Source: Gammaproteobacteria bacterium
Lineage (GTDB): Bacteria > Pseudomonadota > Gammaproteobacteria > Steroidobacterales > Rariloculaceae
DNA length: 64,000 nucleotides
Assembly: GCA_036381015.1 (NCBI GenBank)
Contig: DASVDR010000030.1
Location: forward strand, 1-64,000
Reading direction: 5' to 3'
Shown here: positions 50,046 to 59,379 of the stretch, one piece after another
Numbering within the stretch: position 1 is the stretch's first letter
Layout of the letters: every line of letters begins with the position of its first letter
The notes under the pieces: model-generated
The model's database searches: none
What the model saw: the letters and a program-made list of their open reading frames with translations, nothing else
Told to the model about the DNA's origin: nothing
Position numbers and translations under genes: made by a program

Positions 50046-51293
50046 TCACGGCTGCGATGGTGTGCCCGGCTCGTCGGCCGGCGCGATCATCTCGAGCGCG
50101 CTCTGGGACGTGCGTGCGAGCATGACGAACGGCTCCTGCTCCTCCGGCGGGCGCGCGCGCCGCAGCCGCATTCGCACGAGGATGAAGACCGCAAGGGCGC
50201 TCTGCATCGCCGCGAGGAACCCAAGATATCCATACCCGGCGAGATATTGGATCAGCGGTCCGGCGAGCAGCGGCCCCGCGGCGGCGCCGATGCCGTAGAC
50301 GAGCAGCAGGCCGCTCGCGGTCGCGACGAAATCGGCCGGCGCCGCGAAATCGTTCGCGTGGGCCACGCAGAGCGGGTAGAGGCTGAATGCGCCGCCGCCG
50401 TAGAGGAACATCAGCGCGAGCAGGCCGGGCACCGATTGGCGGGCGAGCATCAGCGCGAGCGCTGCGAACAGCGCGGCGCCGAGCGCCACGGTCAGGATGA
50501 CCGTGCGCCGGTCCCAGCGGTCGGAGGCTTGACCGATCGGCCACTGGAGGGCGACGCCGCCGAGCAGCACGAGGCTCATGAACAGGGCCACCTGGCCCGT
50601 GCCGAGGCCGACGCGCGTCGCGAAGACGGGCCCGAGCGCGAAGAACGCGCCGTTCGCGAGGCCCGCCACCAGCGTGCCGGCGACGCCGAGCGGCGAGATT
50701 CTCCACAGCCGCGCGAGATCGAGCTGCACGGACGAGATCAGGGCCGGGTGAGGGACGCGCGTCAGCACGACCGGCACGAGCCCGATCGACAGCAGCGCGC
50801 CGGCGATGATGAAGGCGGTGCTGATCGAGTCGGCGCCGAGCAGGATCAGATATTGTCCGCCGGCGAGCGCGACCAGCGAGATGACCTGATAGAGCGCGAA
50901 GACGCGCCCGCGCGCCTCGTTCGTCGCGCGCTCGTTCAGCCAGCTCTCGATCACCATGTAGAGCCCGACCATGCACCCGCCGGTCACGAAACGCAGCGCG
51001 GCCCAGACGGCCGCGTCGATCAGCAGCGGATGCAGCAGCACGGCCGACGCCGCGGTCGCCGCGAACGCGGAGAACGCGCGTACGTGGCCCGCGTCCCGAA
51101 CGATCTTCGGGCAGACGTACGTGCCGACGACGTAGCCGACGAAATACGCGGACATCACGAGACCGGTGAGCGTGCTGGAGAAGCCCAGCTGGTCGGCGCG
51201 CAGCGCGAGCGCAGTGCCGAGCAATCCGCTGCCGGCGACGATCAGGCACGTGCCGAGCAGCAGCGCGAGCAGCGCGTTGACGACGGCAGTCAC
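50046..51293 (-). CDS. MFS transporter (YcaD-like)
   Basis: A 415-residue inner membrane protein with twelve helices. The start is GTG 51293, with GGAGG seven bases upstream. The first half has LRADQLGFSSTLTGLVMSAYFVG, and YMVIESWLNERATNEARGRV after helix 4, both typical of the YcaD/CynX-like branch of the major facilitator superfamily. The second half begins GTLVAGLANGAFFALGPVFA, with the loop QASDRWDRRTVI. The substrate is unknown. Confidence 0.88.
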   Translation of the reverse strand: MTAVVNALLALLLGTCLIVAGSGLLGTALALRADQLGFSSTLTGLVMSAYFVGYVVGTYVCPKIVRDAGHVRAFSAFAATAASAVLLHPLLIDAAVWAALRFVTGGCMVGLYMVIESWLNERATNEARGRVFALYQVISLVALAGGQYLILLGADSISTAFIIAGALLSIGLVPVVLTRVPHPALISSVQLDLARLWRISPLGVAGTLVAGLANGAFFALGPVFATRVGLGTGQVALFMSLVLLGGVALQWPIGQASDRWDRRTVILTVALGAALFAALALMLARQSVPGLLALMFLYGGGAFSLYPLCVAHANDFAAPADFVATASGLLLVYGIGAAAGPLLAGPLIQYLAGYGYLGFLAAMQSALAVFILVRMRLRRARPPEEQEPFVMLARTSQSALEMIAPADEPGTPSQP

Positions 51294-51371
51294 CTTCGTC
51301 CTCCACGGCGTCGCGGAGCGCGCGTCACCGGCGGAGAGGCGGGGCGGGGCGGGCGGCGAAGCAGCACGGGC

Positions 51372-51749
51372 CTAGCGGAGCCGTTCCCACAGCAAGACGC
51401 CCCAGACCACGGCCGCGAGCACCAGGCTCATGAAGACCGCGGCCGAGCCGAGGTCCTTCGCCCGTGCCGCGAGCAGATGGCGGTCGGTCCCGACGCGATC
51501 CACGGCCGCCTCGACGGCCGAGTTCAGCAGCTCAACGATCAGCACGAGGAGGCAGGAGCCGATCAGCATGAGCTTCTCCACGGCGCTCGTGCCGACCCAC
51601 GCGGCGGCCGGGATCAGGAACGCCGCGGCAATGCACTCCTGTCTGAACGCGGGCTCGTGGAGCCACGCCGCGCGCAGGCCGGCGAGCGAGAACAGCGTCG
51701 CGTCGAAGACGCGGCGGAGGCCGGTGTTGCGAGGCTTCGCGAGCGTCAT
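51372..51749 (-). CDS. dgkA: Diacylglycerol kinase
   Basis: A 125-residue, three-helix inner membrane enzyme. FDATLFSLAGLRAAWLHEPA is the amphipathic N-terminal part, and the signature ELLNSAVEAAVDRVGTDRH includes the catalytic Glu and the metal-binding residues. The last helix is GSAAVFMSLVLAAVVWGVLL. It phosphorylates diacylglycerol released by envelope glucan and LPS modification. It is 16 bases downstream of the di-heme peroxidase gene, so cotranscription is likely. Confidence 0.93.
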   Translation of the reverse strand: MTLAKPRNTGLRRVFDATLFSLAGLRAAWLHEPAFRQECIAAAFLIPAAAWVGTSAVEKLMLIGSCLLVLIVELLNSAVEAAVDRVGTDRHLLAARAKDLGSAAVFMSLVLAAVVWGVLLWERLR

Positions 51750-51765
51750 GGCGTGCCCGGCACCT

Positions 51766-53283
51766 CTAATGCACCTCTGCGACGGCGGGCGGCGAGCGGT
51801 TCGCGGCGGCGTCGCGGGCGGTCAGGCGATAGCGTGCGCCGGGCGCGCCTTCGGGATCGATGTAGGAGGAGCGCGTCGGCAGCGCGATCACGCGGCCGTC
51901 GCGCTCGAGCACGTAGTCGACCACGCCGGTGTCGTCGGCCGGCTCCCGCCAGCGAAGCCGCACGCCGCCCGCGGTGATCGCGGCGGTGAGCTCGGAAGGC
52001 CGTTCCGGCGGCGCCGTGTCGTCCGGATGCCGTTCGCTGCGCAGGCGCGGACGGTCGAACGGAAAGCGCTCGTCGCGCACGCGCGGGTCGGTCAGCGCGT
52101 TCTCGAGGAATGCGAGAATGTCCCGCTCCGTGATCGAGCTCATGTTGAACGTGTACGTGCCCGCGCCCGGGATGTCGTCGCGCTCGGGGAACGGCGTTCC
52201 CGCGACGTAGAAGCCTATCGCCGCGCCGAGATGCGCGAATTGCCCGGTGTGCATGAAGCGCTTGCGCAGTCCCACGTTGCGCAGGCTCGGCACCTTCATG
52301 TCGCCCGCATCTTCCGGGTCGCCGGTGACCGCCCCGCGGCCGAGGTCGTACTCCGCGGGGCGCACGCCGATGTTGAAGAAATCGTTGTTCGTGAAGAGCG
52401 GCGGGGTGTGGCAATTCGCGCAGCGCAGCGACTGAAACGCTTCCCAGCCGTAGATCTCGCTTTCGCTCATCGCGTCGGCATCGCCCGCGCGATAGCGATC
52501 CCAGGGCGTGCGGTCGGCGACGAGAGTGCGCTCGTAGGTCGCGATCGCGAACGCGATGCGCGCGGGCGTGATCGCCGGATCGCCGAACGCGTGCGCGAAG
52601 AGAGAGGGGTACCCGTCGTGCGAGCGCAGAGCGGCCGCGACGTCAGCGGGCAAATCCGTGGCGAGCGCGAGCGGCTCGACGCGACCGAGCTTCGTCGTGA
52701 GCTCTTTCCACGTGCGCCCGGCTTTGGCCATCTCCGCGTCGTTCATCAGCGTGGCGACGACCTGGCCCTCGAGCGCGCCGTGCCGGTCGATCAGCACGGC
52801 GCCGGTGCTCGGATCCATGAAGCGGCCGCCGACGCGGCCGTCCCAGAAGAGCTCTTCCGCCCACAGCGCGCCGAAATTCGACGGGCTCGTGCGGCCGGTC
52901 ACTCGAGGTGCGCGCCCGAAGAGCGGGTCGTCGAGCGGCTGCCCGAGCGCATCGAGACTCGCGATCCCGGGCGAGCCGAGCACGTCGTCGACGGTTCCCG
53001 GGTCCCGCCCGGGATGTCGTCCGGCGCGAGGGTCCGCGCCGCCGCTCGCCGGACGGTGGCAGGTTCCGCACGCGACCGTGTTGTCGCTCGAGAGCTGCTC
53101 GTCCCAGAACAGGATCTTGCCGAGCACCCGCTTCGGCTCGGTGATCGGGTTCGCTGCGGGCACGGGCACCGGAGGCAACGCCGCGGCCGTCACGACGGGA
53201 AGGATCGCGGCGAGCACGACGAACGGCGCCGGACACGAGCTTCCCAGCTTTTTCCAGGACGACGCGAAAGGCGGCGCGATCAT
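51766..53283 (-). CDS. Di-heme cytochrome c peroxidase/MauG family protein with C-terminal FN3-like domain
   Basis: A 505-residue exported protein. The signal is FVVLAAILPVVTAAALP. Two c-type heme sites are CGTCHRP (residues 72-76) and CANCHTP further on, as in bacterial cytochrome c peroxidases and MauG. Between them are EELFWDGRVGGRFMDPSTGA and MHTGQFAHLGAAIGFYVAG, both family-typical. Residues after about 415 form a fibronectin type III-like domain (AAITAGGVRLRWREPADDTG, VVDYVLERDGRVIAL). The protein would reduce peroxide or oxidise a partner in the periplasm. Confidence 0.88.
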   Translation of the reverse strand: MIAPPFASSWKKLGSSCPAPFVVLAAILPVVTAAALPPVPVPAANPITEPKRVLGKILFWDEQLSSDNTVACGTCHRPASGGADPRAGRHPGRDPGTVDDVLGSPGIASLDALGQPLDDPLFGRAPRVTGRTSPSNFGALWAEELFWDGRVGGRFMDPSTGAVLIDRHGALEGQVVATLMNDAEMAKAGRTWKELTTKLGRVEPLALATDLPADVAAALRSHDGYPSLFAHAFGDPAITPARIAFAIATYERTLVADRTPWDRYRAGDADAMSESEIYGWEAFQSLRCANCHTPPLFTNNDFFNIGVRPAEYDLGRGAVTGDPEDAGDMKVPSLRNVGLRKRFMHTGQFAHLGAAIGFYVAGTPFPERDDIPGAGTYTFNMSSITERDILAFLENALTDPRVRDERFPFDRPRLRSERHPDDTAPPERPSELTAAITAGGVRLRWREPADDTGVVDYVLERDGRVIALPTRSSYIDPEGAPGARYRLTARDAAANRSPPAVAEVH

Positions 53284-53349
53284 CGTGCCGCATTGTATGG
53301 GCGCCGCGCGTTCAAGCCGAACCGAATCGACGCGGATTTCCGAGCCGGC

Positions 53350-53392
53350 AGAAAAAAGAACGCCGCGAGGGCCGAGGAGGCCGCTCGCGGCG
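53350..53392 (-). terminator. Intrinsic terminator after the outer-membrane barrel gene
   Basis: On the minus strand CGCCGCGAG pairs with CTCGCGGCG (53361-53369 with 53384-53392), enclosing a smaller GGCC/GGCC helix, and is followed by TTCTTTTTTC. It lies 53 bases beyond the stop codon at 53445 of the minus-strand gene. Confidence 0.85.
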
Positions 53393-53444
53393 AGATCCGG
53401 CGCCGGCGCGCGCGACGGCGCGGCCGGCCGGGAGGGTCAGTGAC

Positions 53445-54020
53445 TCAGTTACCGAACTCGGCGCGGATGCCGAGGTTCCAGCCGGTCCAGTCGTCGTTGA
53501 AGTCGAGCCCGAAGCCGGCCGCGACGCTGTCGGTGAAGTAATAACGGCCGCCGAACGACAGGAACGTATCCGAGTCGTCGAAATCGACGTAGCGGAGGCC
53601 GCCCTGAAGCTCGATGTCGTCGTGCACGCGGCTGCGCAGGCCGACGCCGAGCCCGAGGCCGTCGTCATCGGCGCTGATCGCGCCGGCGTCCGCCTCGGCG
53701 TGCATCCAGGCCAGCTCGCCGACGAGATCGAGCCGGGGGTTCAGCCCCCAACGCATGCCGGCGCCGAGGTCGTACTTGGTGCCGTCGACGTCGACATCAT
53801 CGTAGTCTTCGGTCGCGTAGCCAGCGAACAGGAAAACGCTGTCCGACACCGCCAACGAGCCCTTGACGCCGAAGCCGTTGCCGTCGATGTCCACCAGACC
53901 GAAGTCCTCCTCGACGCTCGTGTACGTCGCCTCGACGTACGTGTAGTCCAGGCTCTGCTCCTGCGCGACGGCGGCGAGCGGCAGCATCGCGCCGGCAAAC
54001 AACAACTTCCGAATTCCCAT
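53445..54020 (-). CDS. Outer membrane beta-barrel protein (OmpA/OmpW-like small barrel)
   Basis: A 191-residue exported protein. AAGGA lies just before the ATG at 54020, and the signal peptide is LLFAGAMLPLAAVAQ. The mature part is a run of eight or so amphipathic strands: YTYVEATYTSVEEDFGLVDI, SDSVFLFAGYATEDYDDVDV, YDLGAGMRWGLNPRLDLVGE and GLGLGVGLRSRVHDDIELQG. Acidic turns rich in Asp could bind calcium. It ends ...NLGIRAEFGN. It has its own strong terminator and is probably monocistronic. Confidence 0.82.
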   Translation of the reverse strand: MGIRKLLFAGAMLPLAAVAQEQSLDYTYVEATYTSVEEDFGLVDIDGNGFGVKGSLAVSDSVFLFAGYATEDYDDVDVDGTKYDLGAGMRWGLNPRLDLVGELAWMHAEADAGAISADDDGLGLGVGLRSRVHDDIELQGGLRYVDFDDSDTFLSFGGRYYFTDSVAAGFGLDFNDDWTGWNLGIRAEFGN

Positions 54021-54438
54021 TTCCTTCTCCCTTGGCCGCATCCTGATTGGGCGGGCGCGGAATCCTAGCCGCGCCGCATGGGCCGTCGATGTGACCGCCG
54101 TCGCAATGCCTTCGCCGCGGTTGCCTTTCCGCACCGATCGGCCGAAAGCCCGCGCCGGCACTCGCCCTCGGGCGCATCGCACCGGGACTCGGCGGGTGAA
54201 AAAAACGTGAATTCGTACGCATTTCCGGCGACCGGCCGATGCGCAGCCGGCGTTATGTCACCGGCGACCGCGGCGCCCGTCCATGTTGTACGATTGCGAC
54301 AACGCGCTTCCGCGGCGCACGCGGAGAGAGCCCCCGGGGCGCCTTTTTCCGCACCGGTGCCGTTTCGTTAGAATGGCGCTCCCCGCCGGCGGGCCCGCCG
54401 CCGCCATTTGCCAAGGACTCGTCAAGCAGAGGAGCCAT
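54021..54438. other. Long intergenic region upstream of glyA
   Basis: 418 bases without a convincing gene. It holds the divergent promoters of the barrel gene and glyA. A TAGAAT hexamer at 54369-54374 could be the glyA -10 box, giving a leader of about 55 bases, but the -35 region (TTTCCG) is weak. An imperfect inverted repeat GTTGTACGATTGCGACAAC spans 54285-54303, about 80 bases upstream, and could be an operator. I looked for a glycine riboswitch core and did not find one. Confidence 0.4.
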
Positions 54439-55692
54439 ATGTCCGAGATGCCCGCCCTTGCCGCCACGGACCCGGAAATCCACGCGCTGATCCTCGAGGA
54501 GACTCGCAGACAAGCCGAATACATCCGGCTGATCCCGTCCGAGAATTACGCCTCGCAGGCGGTGATGGAGGCGACCGGCTCGATCCTGAACAACAAGTAC
54601 TCGGAGGGATATCCGGGCCGGCGCTACTACGAGGGCCAGGACTACATCGACCAGGTGGAGAGGCTCGCGATCGAGCGCGCGAAGGCGCTTTTCGGCGCGG
54701 AGCACGCGAACGTCCAGCCGTACTCCGGCTCGCCGGCGAACCAGGCCGTCTACCTCGCTCTCGTGAAGCCCGGCGAGACCGTGATGGGGCTCGGCCTGCC
54801 TTTCGGCGGCCACCTGACGCACGGCTGGGGCGTGAATTTCTCCGGCATTCACTACCGGTCCGTCCAATACGAGGTCGACCGCGAGACGCATCGCGTCGAT
54901 CTCGACCACGTCGAAGCCCTCGCGCGCAAGGCGCGGCCGAAGATGATCATGTGCGGCGGGACGGCGTATCCGCGCTTGTGGGATTTCGAGGGCTTCGCGC
55001 GGGTCGCGGATGCCGTGGGCGCGATCCTCGTCGCCGACATCGCGCACATCGCCGGTCTCGTCGCCGCGGGCGCCCACCCGAGCCCCTTTCCGCACGCGAA
55101 GATCGTGACGACGACGACGCACAAGACGCTGCGCGGGCCTCGCGGCGGCATGATCCTTTGCGATGCCGAGTACGCGAAGGAGATCGACCGCGCGGTCTTC
55201 CCGGGACTTCAGGGCGGTCCGCACAATCACACGACGGCCGCGATCGCCGTCGCGTTGAAGGAAGCGGCTGGCGACGACTTCAAGCGCTACGCGCACCAGG
55301 TCGTTGCGAACGCGAAGGCCCTCGCCGAGGCGCTGAAGGAGCGCGGATTCGACTTGATCTCGGGCGGGACGGACAATCACCTCATCCTGATCGACGTGAC
55401 GCCTCGCGGCATCAACGGCAAGCCGGCCGCGAAGGCGCTCCACCGCGCGGGCATCGAGTGCAACTACAACACGATTCCGTTCGATCGCCGCAAGCCGTTC
55501 GACCCGAGCGGGCTGCGCATCGGCACGCCGTCGATCACCTCGCGCGGGATGAAGGAGCGCGAGATGCCGCTGATCGCCGATTGGATCGATCGCGCGATCT
55601 CGGCCGCGAGCGACGAGGCTGCGCTCGAGACGATCCGTGCGGAGATCAGAGAGTTCTGTGCCGGCTTCCCGGCGCCCGGCATTCGAGTTTGA
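54439..55692 (+). CDS. glyA: Serine hydroxymethyltransferase
   Basis: A 417-residue PLP enzyme with AGAGGAG before the ATG. Signatures are RLIPSENYASQAVMEATGSI, NNKYSEGYPGRRYYEGQDYI, VQPYSGSPANQAVYLALVKP, and the PLP lysine in VTTTTHKTLRGPRGGMI. It interconverts serine and glycine while loading tetrahydrofolate with a one-carbon unit, which connects it to the methylenetetrahydrofolate reductase gene at the right end of the window. A prolyl oligopeptidase gene follows after 19 bases. Confidence 0.97.
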   Translation: MSEMPALAATDPEIHALILEETRRQAEYIRLIPSENYASQAVMEATGSILNNKYSEGYPGRRYYEGQDYIDQVERLAIERAKALFGAEHANVQPYSGSPANQAVYLALVKPGETVMGLGLPFGGHLTHGWGVNFSGIHYRSVQYEVDRETHRVDLDHVEALARKARPKMIMCGGTAYPRLWDFEGFARVADAVGAILVADIAHIAGLVAAGAHPSPFPHAKIVTTTTHKTLRGPRGGMILCDAEYAKEIDRAVFPGLQGGPHNHTTAAIAVALKEAAGDDFKRYAHQVVANAKALAEALKERGFDLISGGTDNHLILIDVTPRGINGKPAAKALHRAGIECNYNTIPFDRRKPFDPSGLRIGTPSITSRGMKEREMPLIADWIDRAISAASDEAALETIRAEIREFCAGFPAPGIRV

Positions 55693-55711
55693 CGATGCTG
55701 ACGGAGCGAAC

Positions 55712-57850
55712 ATGACGACACCGCCGATCGAAAAGGGCACGCGAGCGCGAATGGCCCGGCCCGCCGCGGCGCTGCTTGCCGGCGGGCTGCTCGCGGGGCT
55801 CGCCGCGCACGCCCAGGACGACCCGTACTTGTGGCTCGAGGAGATCGACGGCCCCGAAGCGCTCGAATGGGTGCAGGCCGAGAACGAGCGCTCGCTCGCC
55901 GTGCTCGAGGCCGATCCGCGGTTCGAGCCGATGCGCCGCGAGGCGTTGTCGATCCTGACCTCCGACGCCCGCATTCCGCTCGGCGCGATTCACGCCGGAT
56001 ACGTCTACAACTTTTGGCAGGACGCGACGCGAGTGCGCGGCGTGTGGCGGCGGGCGAGCATCGAGAGCTATACATCGGGCTCGCCCCGGTGGGAAACGCT
56101 GATCGATTACGACCGGCTCGCGCGGGAGGAGGGCGAGAACTGGGTCGCGGGCTCCCGCGTTTGCCTGGAGCCCGAGTACCGCCGCTGCATGATCGCGGTC
56201 TCGCGCGGCGGCAAGGACGCCGCGGTCTTCAGGGAATTCGACACGTCCTCGAAGACGTTCGTCGACGGCGGCTTCATGCTGCCCGAGGCGAAGTCGGACG
56301 TGGCCTGGGTCGACGAGGACACGCTGCTCGTCGGCACCGATCTCGGCCCCGGGTCGCTCACGGATTCCGGCTACGCCCGCACGATCGTGCGCGTACGCCG
56401 CGGGCAGCCGCTGGACGAGGCCCCGCTCGAGTTCGAGGGCGAGACGCACGACGTCGGCGTCTTTCCGCTCGTGGAGCACGACGGCGACCGCGCCTATGTC
56501 TTCATCGCGCGGGCGGTCTCGTTCTTCGAGACCGAGTATTGGTACGCCGACGACGGCGAGCGAGTGAAGCTTCCGCTGCCGCCGAACGCCGACCTCGAAG
56601 GCGTGCTCGACGGCCGCGCGCTCTTCTTTCTCCGCGAGCCCTGGCCTTATCGCGGGACCACGTATCCGGAGGGCAGCGTCGTGGCGTACGATCTCGCGTC
56701 CGGCGCCGCGGAGCGCGTGTTCTCACCGACGCAAGCTCAGGCCGTGCAGGACGTGGCAGTCGGCGAATCCGACGTCCTGATCCAGTACCTCGAGGACGTG
56801 TCCGGAAAGGCGGCGCGCGTCGAGCGCGACGAGGGCGGGTGGACGGCCGAACGGATCGGTCTGCCCGAGAACGGCGTAGTCAAGATCGTGTCGGCCGGCG
56901 GCGGCACGGACGACGCGCTGCTCACTTTCGAGAGCCTGACCGTGCCGACGTCGCTGTACCTCGTCGGCCCGGAGAACGACGTCGAGCGAATCGCGCAGGC
57001 ACCGGCGTTCTACGACGCGTCGGACGTCGTCGTCGAGCAGCGGTTCGCGACGTCGAAGGACGGCACGAGAGTGCCGTACTTCGTCGCCGGCAAGAGAGAG
57101 GTGCTCGCCCGAGGGAACGCGCCGACCGTGCAATACGGCTACGGCGGCTTTCTGACCTCCATCCTGCCCGTCTACTACGAGGACCCCGGCCGCCCGCAGC
57201 ACGGTGCCCTCGCGGGCAAGATGTGGATCTCCCGGGGCGGCGTCCTCGTGCTCTCGAACATTCGCGGCGGCGGCGAATACGGGCCTGCCTGGCACCAAGG
57301 CGCGATGAAGGCGCGGCATCAGAACGCGATCGACGACTTCATCGCCGTATCGGAGGATTTGATCGAATCGGGCGTCACGAGCCCGGAGAAGCTAGGCGCG
57401 CTGGGCCGCTCGAACGGCGGTCTGCTGATGGGCGCGATTTTGACGCAGCGCCCGGAGCTTTACGCCGCGATCGATTGCGGCGTGCCGCTCTTCGACATGA
57501 AGCGCTACACGAAGCTCGGGGCCGGCGCCTCGTGGATCGGCGAGTACGGCGACCCGGAGAATCCCGACGAGTGGGCCTACATCTCGGAATACTCGCCGTA
57601 CCAGAATCTCGAGGCGGGTAAGCCGTATCCGAAAGTCTTCCTCTACACGTCGACCCAGGACGACCGCGTGCACCCCGGGCATGCGCGCAAGGCGGCGGCG
57701 CGCATGAAGGAGCTCGGCTACGACTATTTCTACTACGAGAACACCGAGGGCGGTCACGGCGGCACGACGAACCAGGAGCAGCTCGCGTACCGCACCGCGC
57801 TCGAGTACACCTATTTCGCTCGGATGCTGATGGGGGCGCCTTCGGAATAG
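55712..57850 (+). CDS. Exported prolyl oligopeptidase family protein (S9A)
   Basis: A 712-residue serine peptidase. A leader (RPAAALLAGGLLAGLAAHAQ) sends it to the periplasm. PYLWLEEIDGPEALEWVQAE starts the S9A family region, followed by a seven-bladed propeller and the alpha/beta hydrolase domain. The catalytic Ser is in GALGRSNGGLLMGAI, the Asp in TSTQDDRVHPGHA and the His in NTEGGHGGTTNQEQ. It should cut short peptides after Pro. It lies 19 bases after glyA and may share its transcript. Confidence 0.93.
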   Translation: MTTPPIEKGTRARMARPAAALLAGGLLAGLAAHAQDDPYLWLEEIDGPEALEWVQAENERSLAVLEADPRFEPMRREALSILTSDARIPLGAIHAGYVYNFWQDATRVRGVWRRASIESYTSGSPRWETLIDYDRLAREEGENWVAGSRVCLEPEYRRCMIAVSRGGKDAAVFREFDTSSKTFVDGGFMLPEAKSDVAWVDEDTLLVGTDLGPGSLTDSGYARTIVRVRRGQPLDEAPLEFEGETHDVGVFPLVEHDGDRAYVFIARAVSFFETEYWYADDGERVKLPLPPNADLEGVLDGRALFFLREPWPYRGTTYPEGSVVAYDLASGAAERVFSPTQAQAVQDVAVGESDVLIQYLEDVSGKAARVERDEGGWTAERIGLPENGVVKIVSAGGGTDDALLTFESLTVPTSLYLVGPENDVERIAQAPAFYDASDVVVEQRFATSKDGTRVPYFVAGKREVLARGNAPTVQYGYGGFLTSILPVYYEDPGRPQHGALAGKMWISRGGVLVLSNIRGGGEYGPAWHQGAMKARHQNAIDDFIAVSEDLIESGVTSPEKLGALGRSNGGLLMGAILTQRPELYAAIDCGVPLFDMKRYTKLGAGASWIGEYGDPENPDEWAYISEYSPYQNLEAGKPYPKVFLYTSTQDDRVHPGHARKAAARMKELGYDYFYYENTEGGHGGTTNQEQLAYRTALEYTYFARMLMGAPSE

Positions 57851-57995
57851 CCGGCGGCGCGCACCGGCTCGAAGTTGCGGCCGCCGCGTCGATCGGGAAG
57901 AATCCCGGGCGACCGCGGAGCGGACCGCCGCTCGTTCTTTGCAACAGGCTCGTGCGGCGCCGTCGTCGCCGGACACGGCCGTCGGGAGCGTATGC

Positions 57996-58772
57996 ATGGG
58001 AATCGACTACGGCGCGATGTTGTTGGTGCTGACGCTGGTGCTGGGCAGCATCTGGGCCATCGATCGCTTCTTCTTCGAAGCGCGCCGGCGTCGCGACGGA
58101 GGCGAAGGCAGCGCGCCGCCCGATCCATGGCTCGTCGACTGGTCGAAGTCGCTGTTTCCGGTGCTGCTGCTGGTGCTGACGGTGCGCACCGCGGTCGCGG
58201 AGCCTTACCACATTCCGTCCGGCTCGATGATCCCCACGCTCGAGATCGGCGATTTCATCTTCGTCGATAAATTCGCCTACGGCGTGCGGCTCCCGCTTTT
58301 CGATGTCGAGGTCCTGGATGGGGGAGAGCCTGCGCGCGGCGACGTCGTCGTGTTTCGCCCCCCGTGGGCGCCGGAGGAGAGGTGGATCAAGCGCGTCGTG
58401 GGGCTGCCGGGCGACCGGATCGTGATTCGGGGCGACCGGATCTGGATCAACGGGCGGCCCGTCGCCACTCGGCCAGCCGGTCCGTATTCGGGGGATCGGG
58501 GCGACGGCGCGAAGGTGCTGATCGAGCACCTCGGGAACGTCGACCACGCGATCCTCGATTTGGGAATCGATTCCGGCGCGCCCGACGTCCCGAACGCGTA
58601 CAACCCGCCCGTCGTGCCGGACGGGTGCTACTTCATGATGGGCGACAGCCGCGACAACAGCGAGGACAGCCGGTACCACGGATGCGTGCCGGAGTCGGCC
58701 CTCGTCGGCAAGGCGCTCTTCGTCTGGATGAGCTGGCCTTCCTTGGGACGGATCGGCACGGTCGTTCGCTGA
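57996..58772 (+). CDS. lepB: Signal peptidase I
   Basis: A 258-residue inner membrane protease. Two N-terminal helices are followed by the catalytic domain with S77 in YHIPSGSMIPTLEIGDFIFV and K132 in ERWIKRVVGLPGDRI, the Ser-Lys dyad of type I signal peptidases. Later boxes are CYFMMGDSRDNSEDSRYHG. It removes signal peptides from Sec and Tat substrates. The ATG at 57996 matches the normal start, and GGGAG lies upstream. In many Gammaproteobacteria it is in the lepA-lepB-rnc operon, but neither partner is here. Confidence 0.95.
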   Translation: MGIDYGAMLLVLTLVLGSIWAIDRFFFEARRRRDGGEGSAPPDPWLVDWSKSLFPVLLLVLTVRTAVAEPYHIPSGSMIPTLEIGDFIFVDKFAYGVRLPLFDVEVLDGGEPARGDVVVFRPPWAPEERWIKRVVGLPGDRIVIRGDRIWINGRPVATRPAGPYSGDRGDGAKVLIEHLGNVDHAILDLGIDSGAPDVPNAYNPPVVPDGCYFMMGDSRDNSEDSRYHGCVPESALVGKALFVWMSWPSLGRIGTVVR

Positions 58773-58812
58773 GGAGCCCGGCGGCCGCGGGCCCGGCTCG
58801 TCGCCGGCCCCG

Positions 58813-59379
58813 CTACTTCATAAGGCTCAGGTCGACCTCGACGTCGACGTCCTGGCCGACGAAGCTCGTGTCGTTCCAGCCCTCGCCGACGTTGTAATCG
58901 AAGCGGTCGATCTTCATCGTGCCGAGAAAATGCGCGGCCGAAGGGTCGCTCGTGTCGAACGTGAAACGGAGCTCCGCCGGGTTCGTTTTGCCCTTGATCG
59001 TGAGCTCGCCGGCGGCGACGAACGCGCCGTCGTCGGTCTTCTCGATGCTTTGAGACTCGAAGCGCGCCTCCGGATATTCGCTCGTATTGAACCATTCCGG
59101 GTCGCCGAGCGTGGCGTCACGGTCGTGGTCGCGCGTGTTCACCGAGGCCATCTGCACGACGCCGACGATCGAGCCCGCTTCGGGGTGGCTCGGGTCGAAG
59201 TCGATCGTCGCTTCGAACTCCTCGAACTCGCCGTTGAATCGCGACCCCTGCTGGACCGCGCTGAACTTGACGGCGCTCGAATCGTCGACGACGGTCCACT
59301 CGGCCGCAGCCGCCGTTCCGATCCATGCGATGCCCGCGCAGGTGCCGGCGAGCGCTGCCATATAACCCTTTCTGTTCAT
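58813..59379 (-). CDS. YceI family periplasmic lipid-binding protein
   Basis: A 188-residue exported lipocalin-like protein. AGGTGA lies five bases before the ATG at 59379. The signal peptide is MAALAGTCAGIAWIGTAAAA. The YceI barrel has WTVVDDSSAVKFSAVQQGS, FEEFEATIDFDPSHPEAGSI, RDHDRDATLGDPEWFNTSEY, FVAAGELTIKGKTNPAELRF and a C-terminal VDVEVDLSLMK. Members bind isoprenoid or amphiphilic lipids in the periplasm. It converges with lepB. Confidence 0.93.
   Translation of the reverse strand: MNRKGYMAALAGTCAGIAWIGTAAAAEWTVVDDSSAVKFSAVQQGSRFNGEFEEFEATIDFDPSHPEAGSIVGVVQMASVNTRDHDRDATLGDPEWFNTSEYPEARFESQSIEKTDDGAFVAAGELTIKGKTNPAELRFTFDTSDPSAAHFLGTMKIDRFDYNVGEGWNDTSFVGQDVDVEVDLSLMK

Noticed and set aside
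54300-54438. Glycine riboswitch upstream of glyA
   Set aside because: GGAGAGAG is present, but the tandem aptamer core and the conserved GGxxGAAxxG elements could not be found.
54253-55974. Open frame of about 573 codons on the minus strand opposite glyA
   Set aside because: Antisense to glyA, Arg-rich, no ribosome site and no family resemblance.
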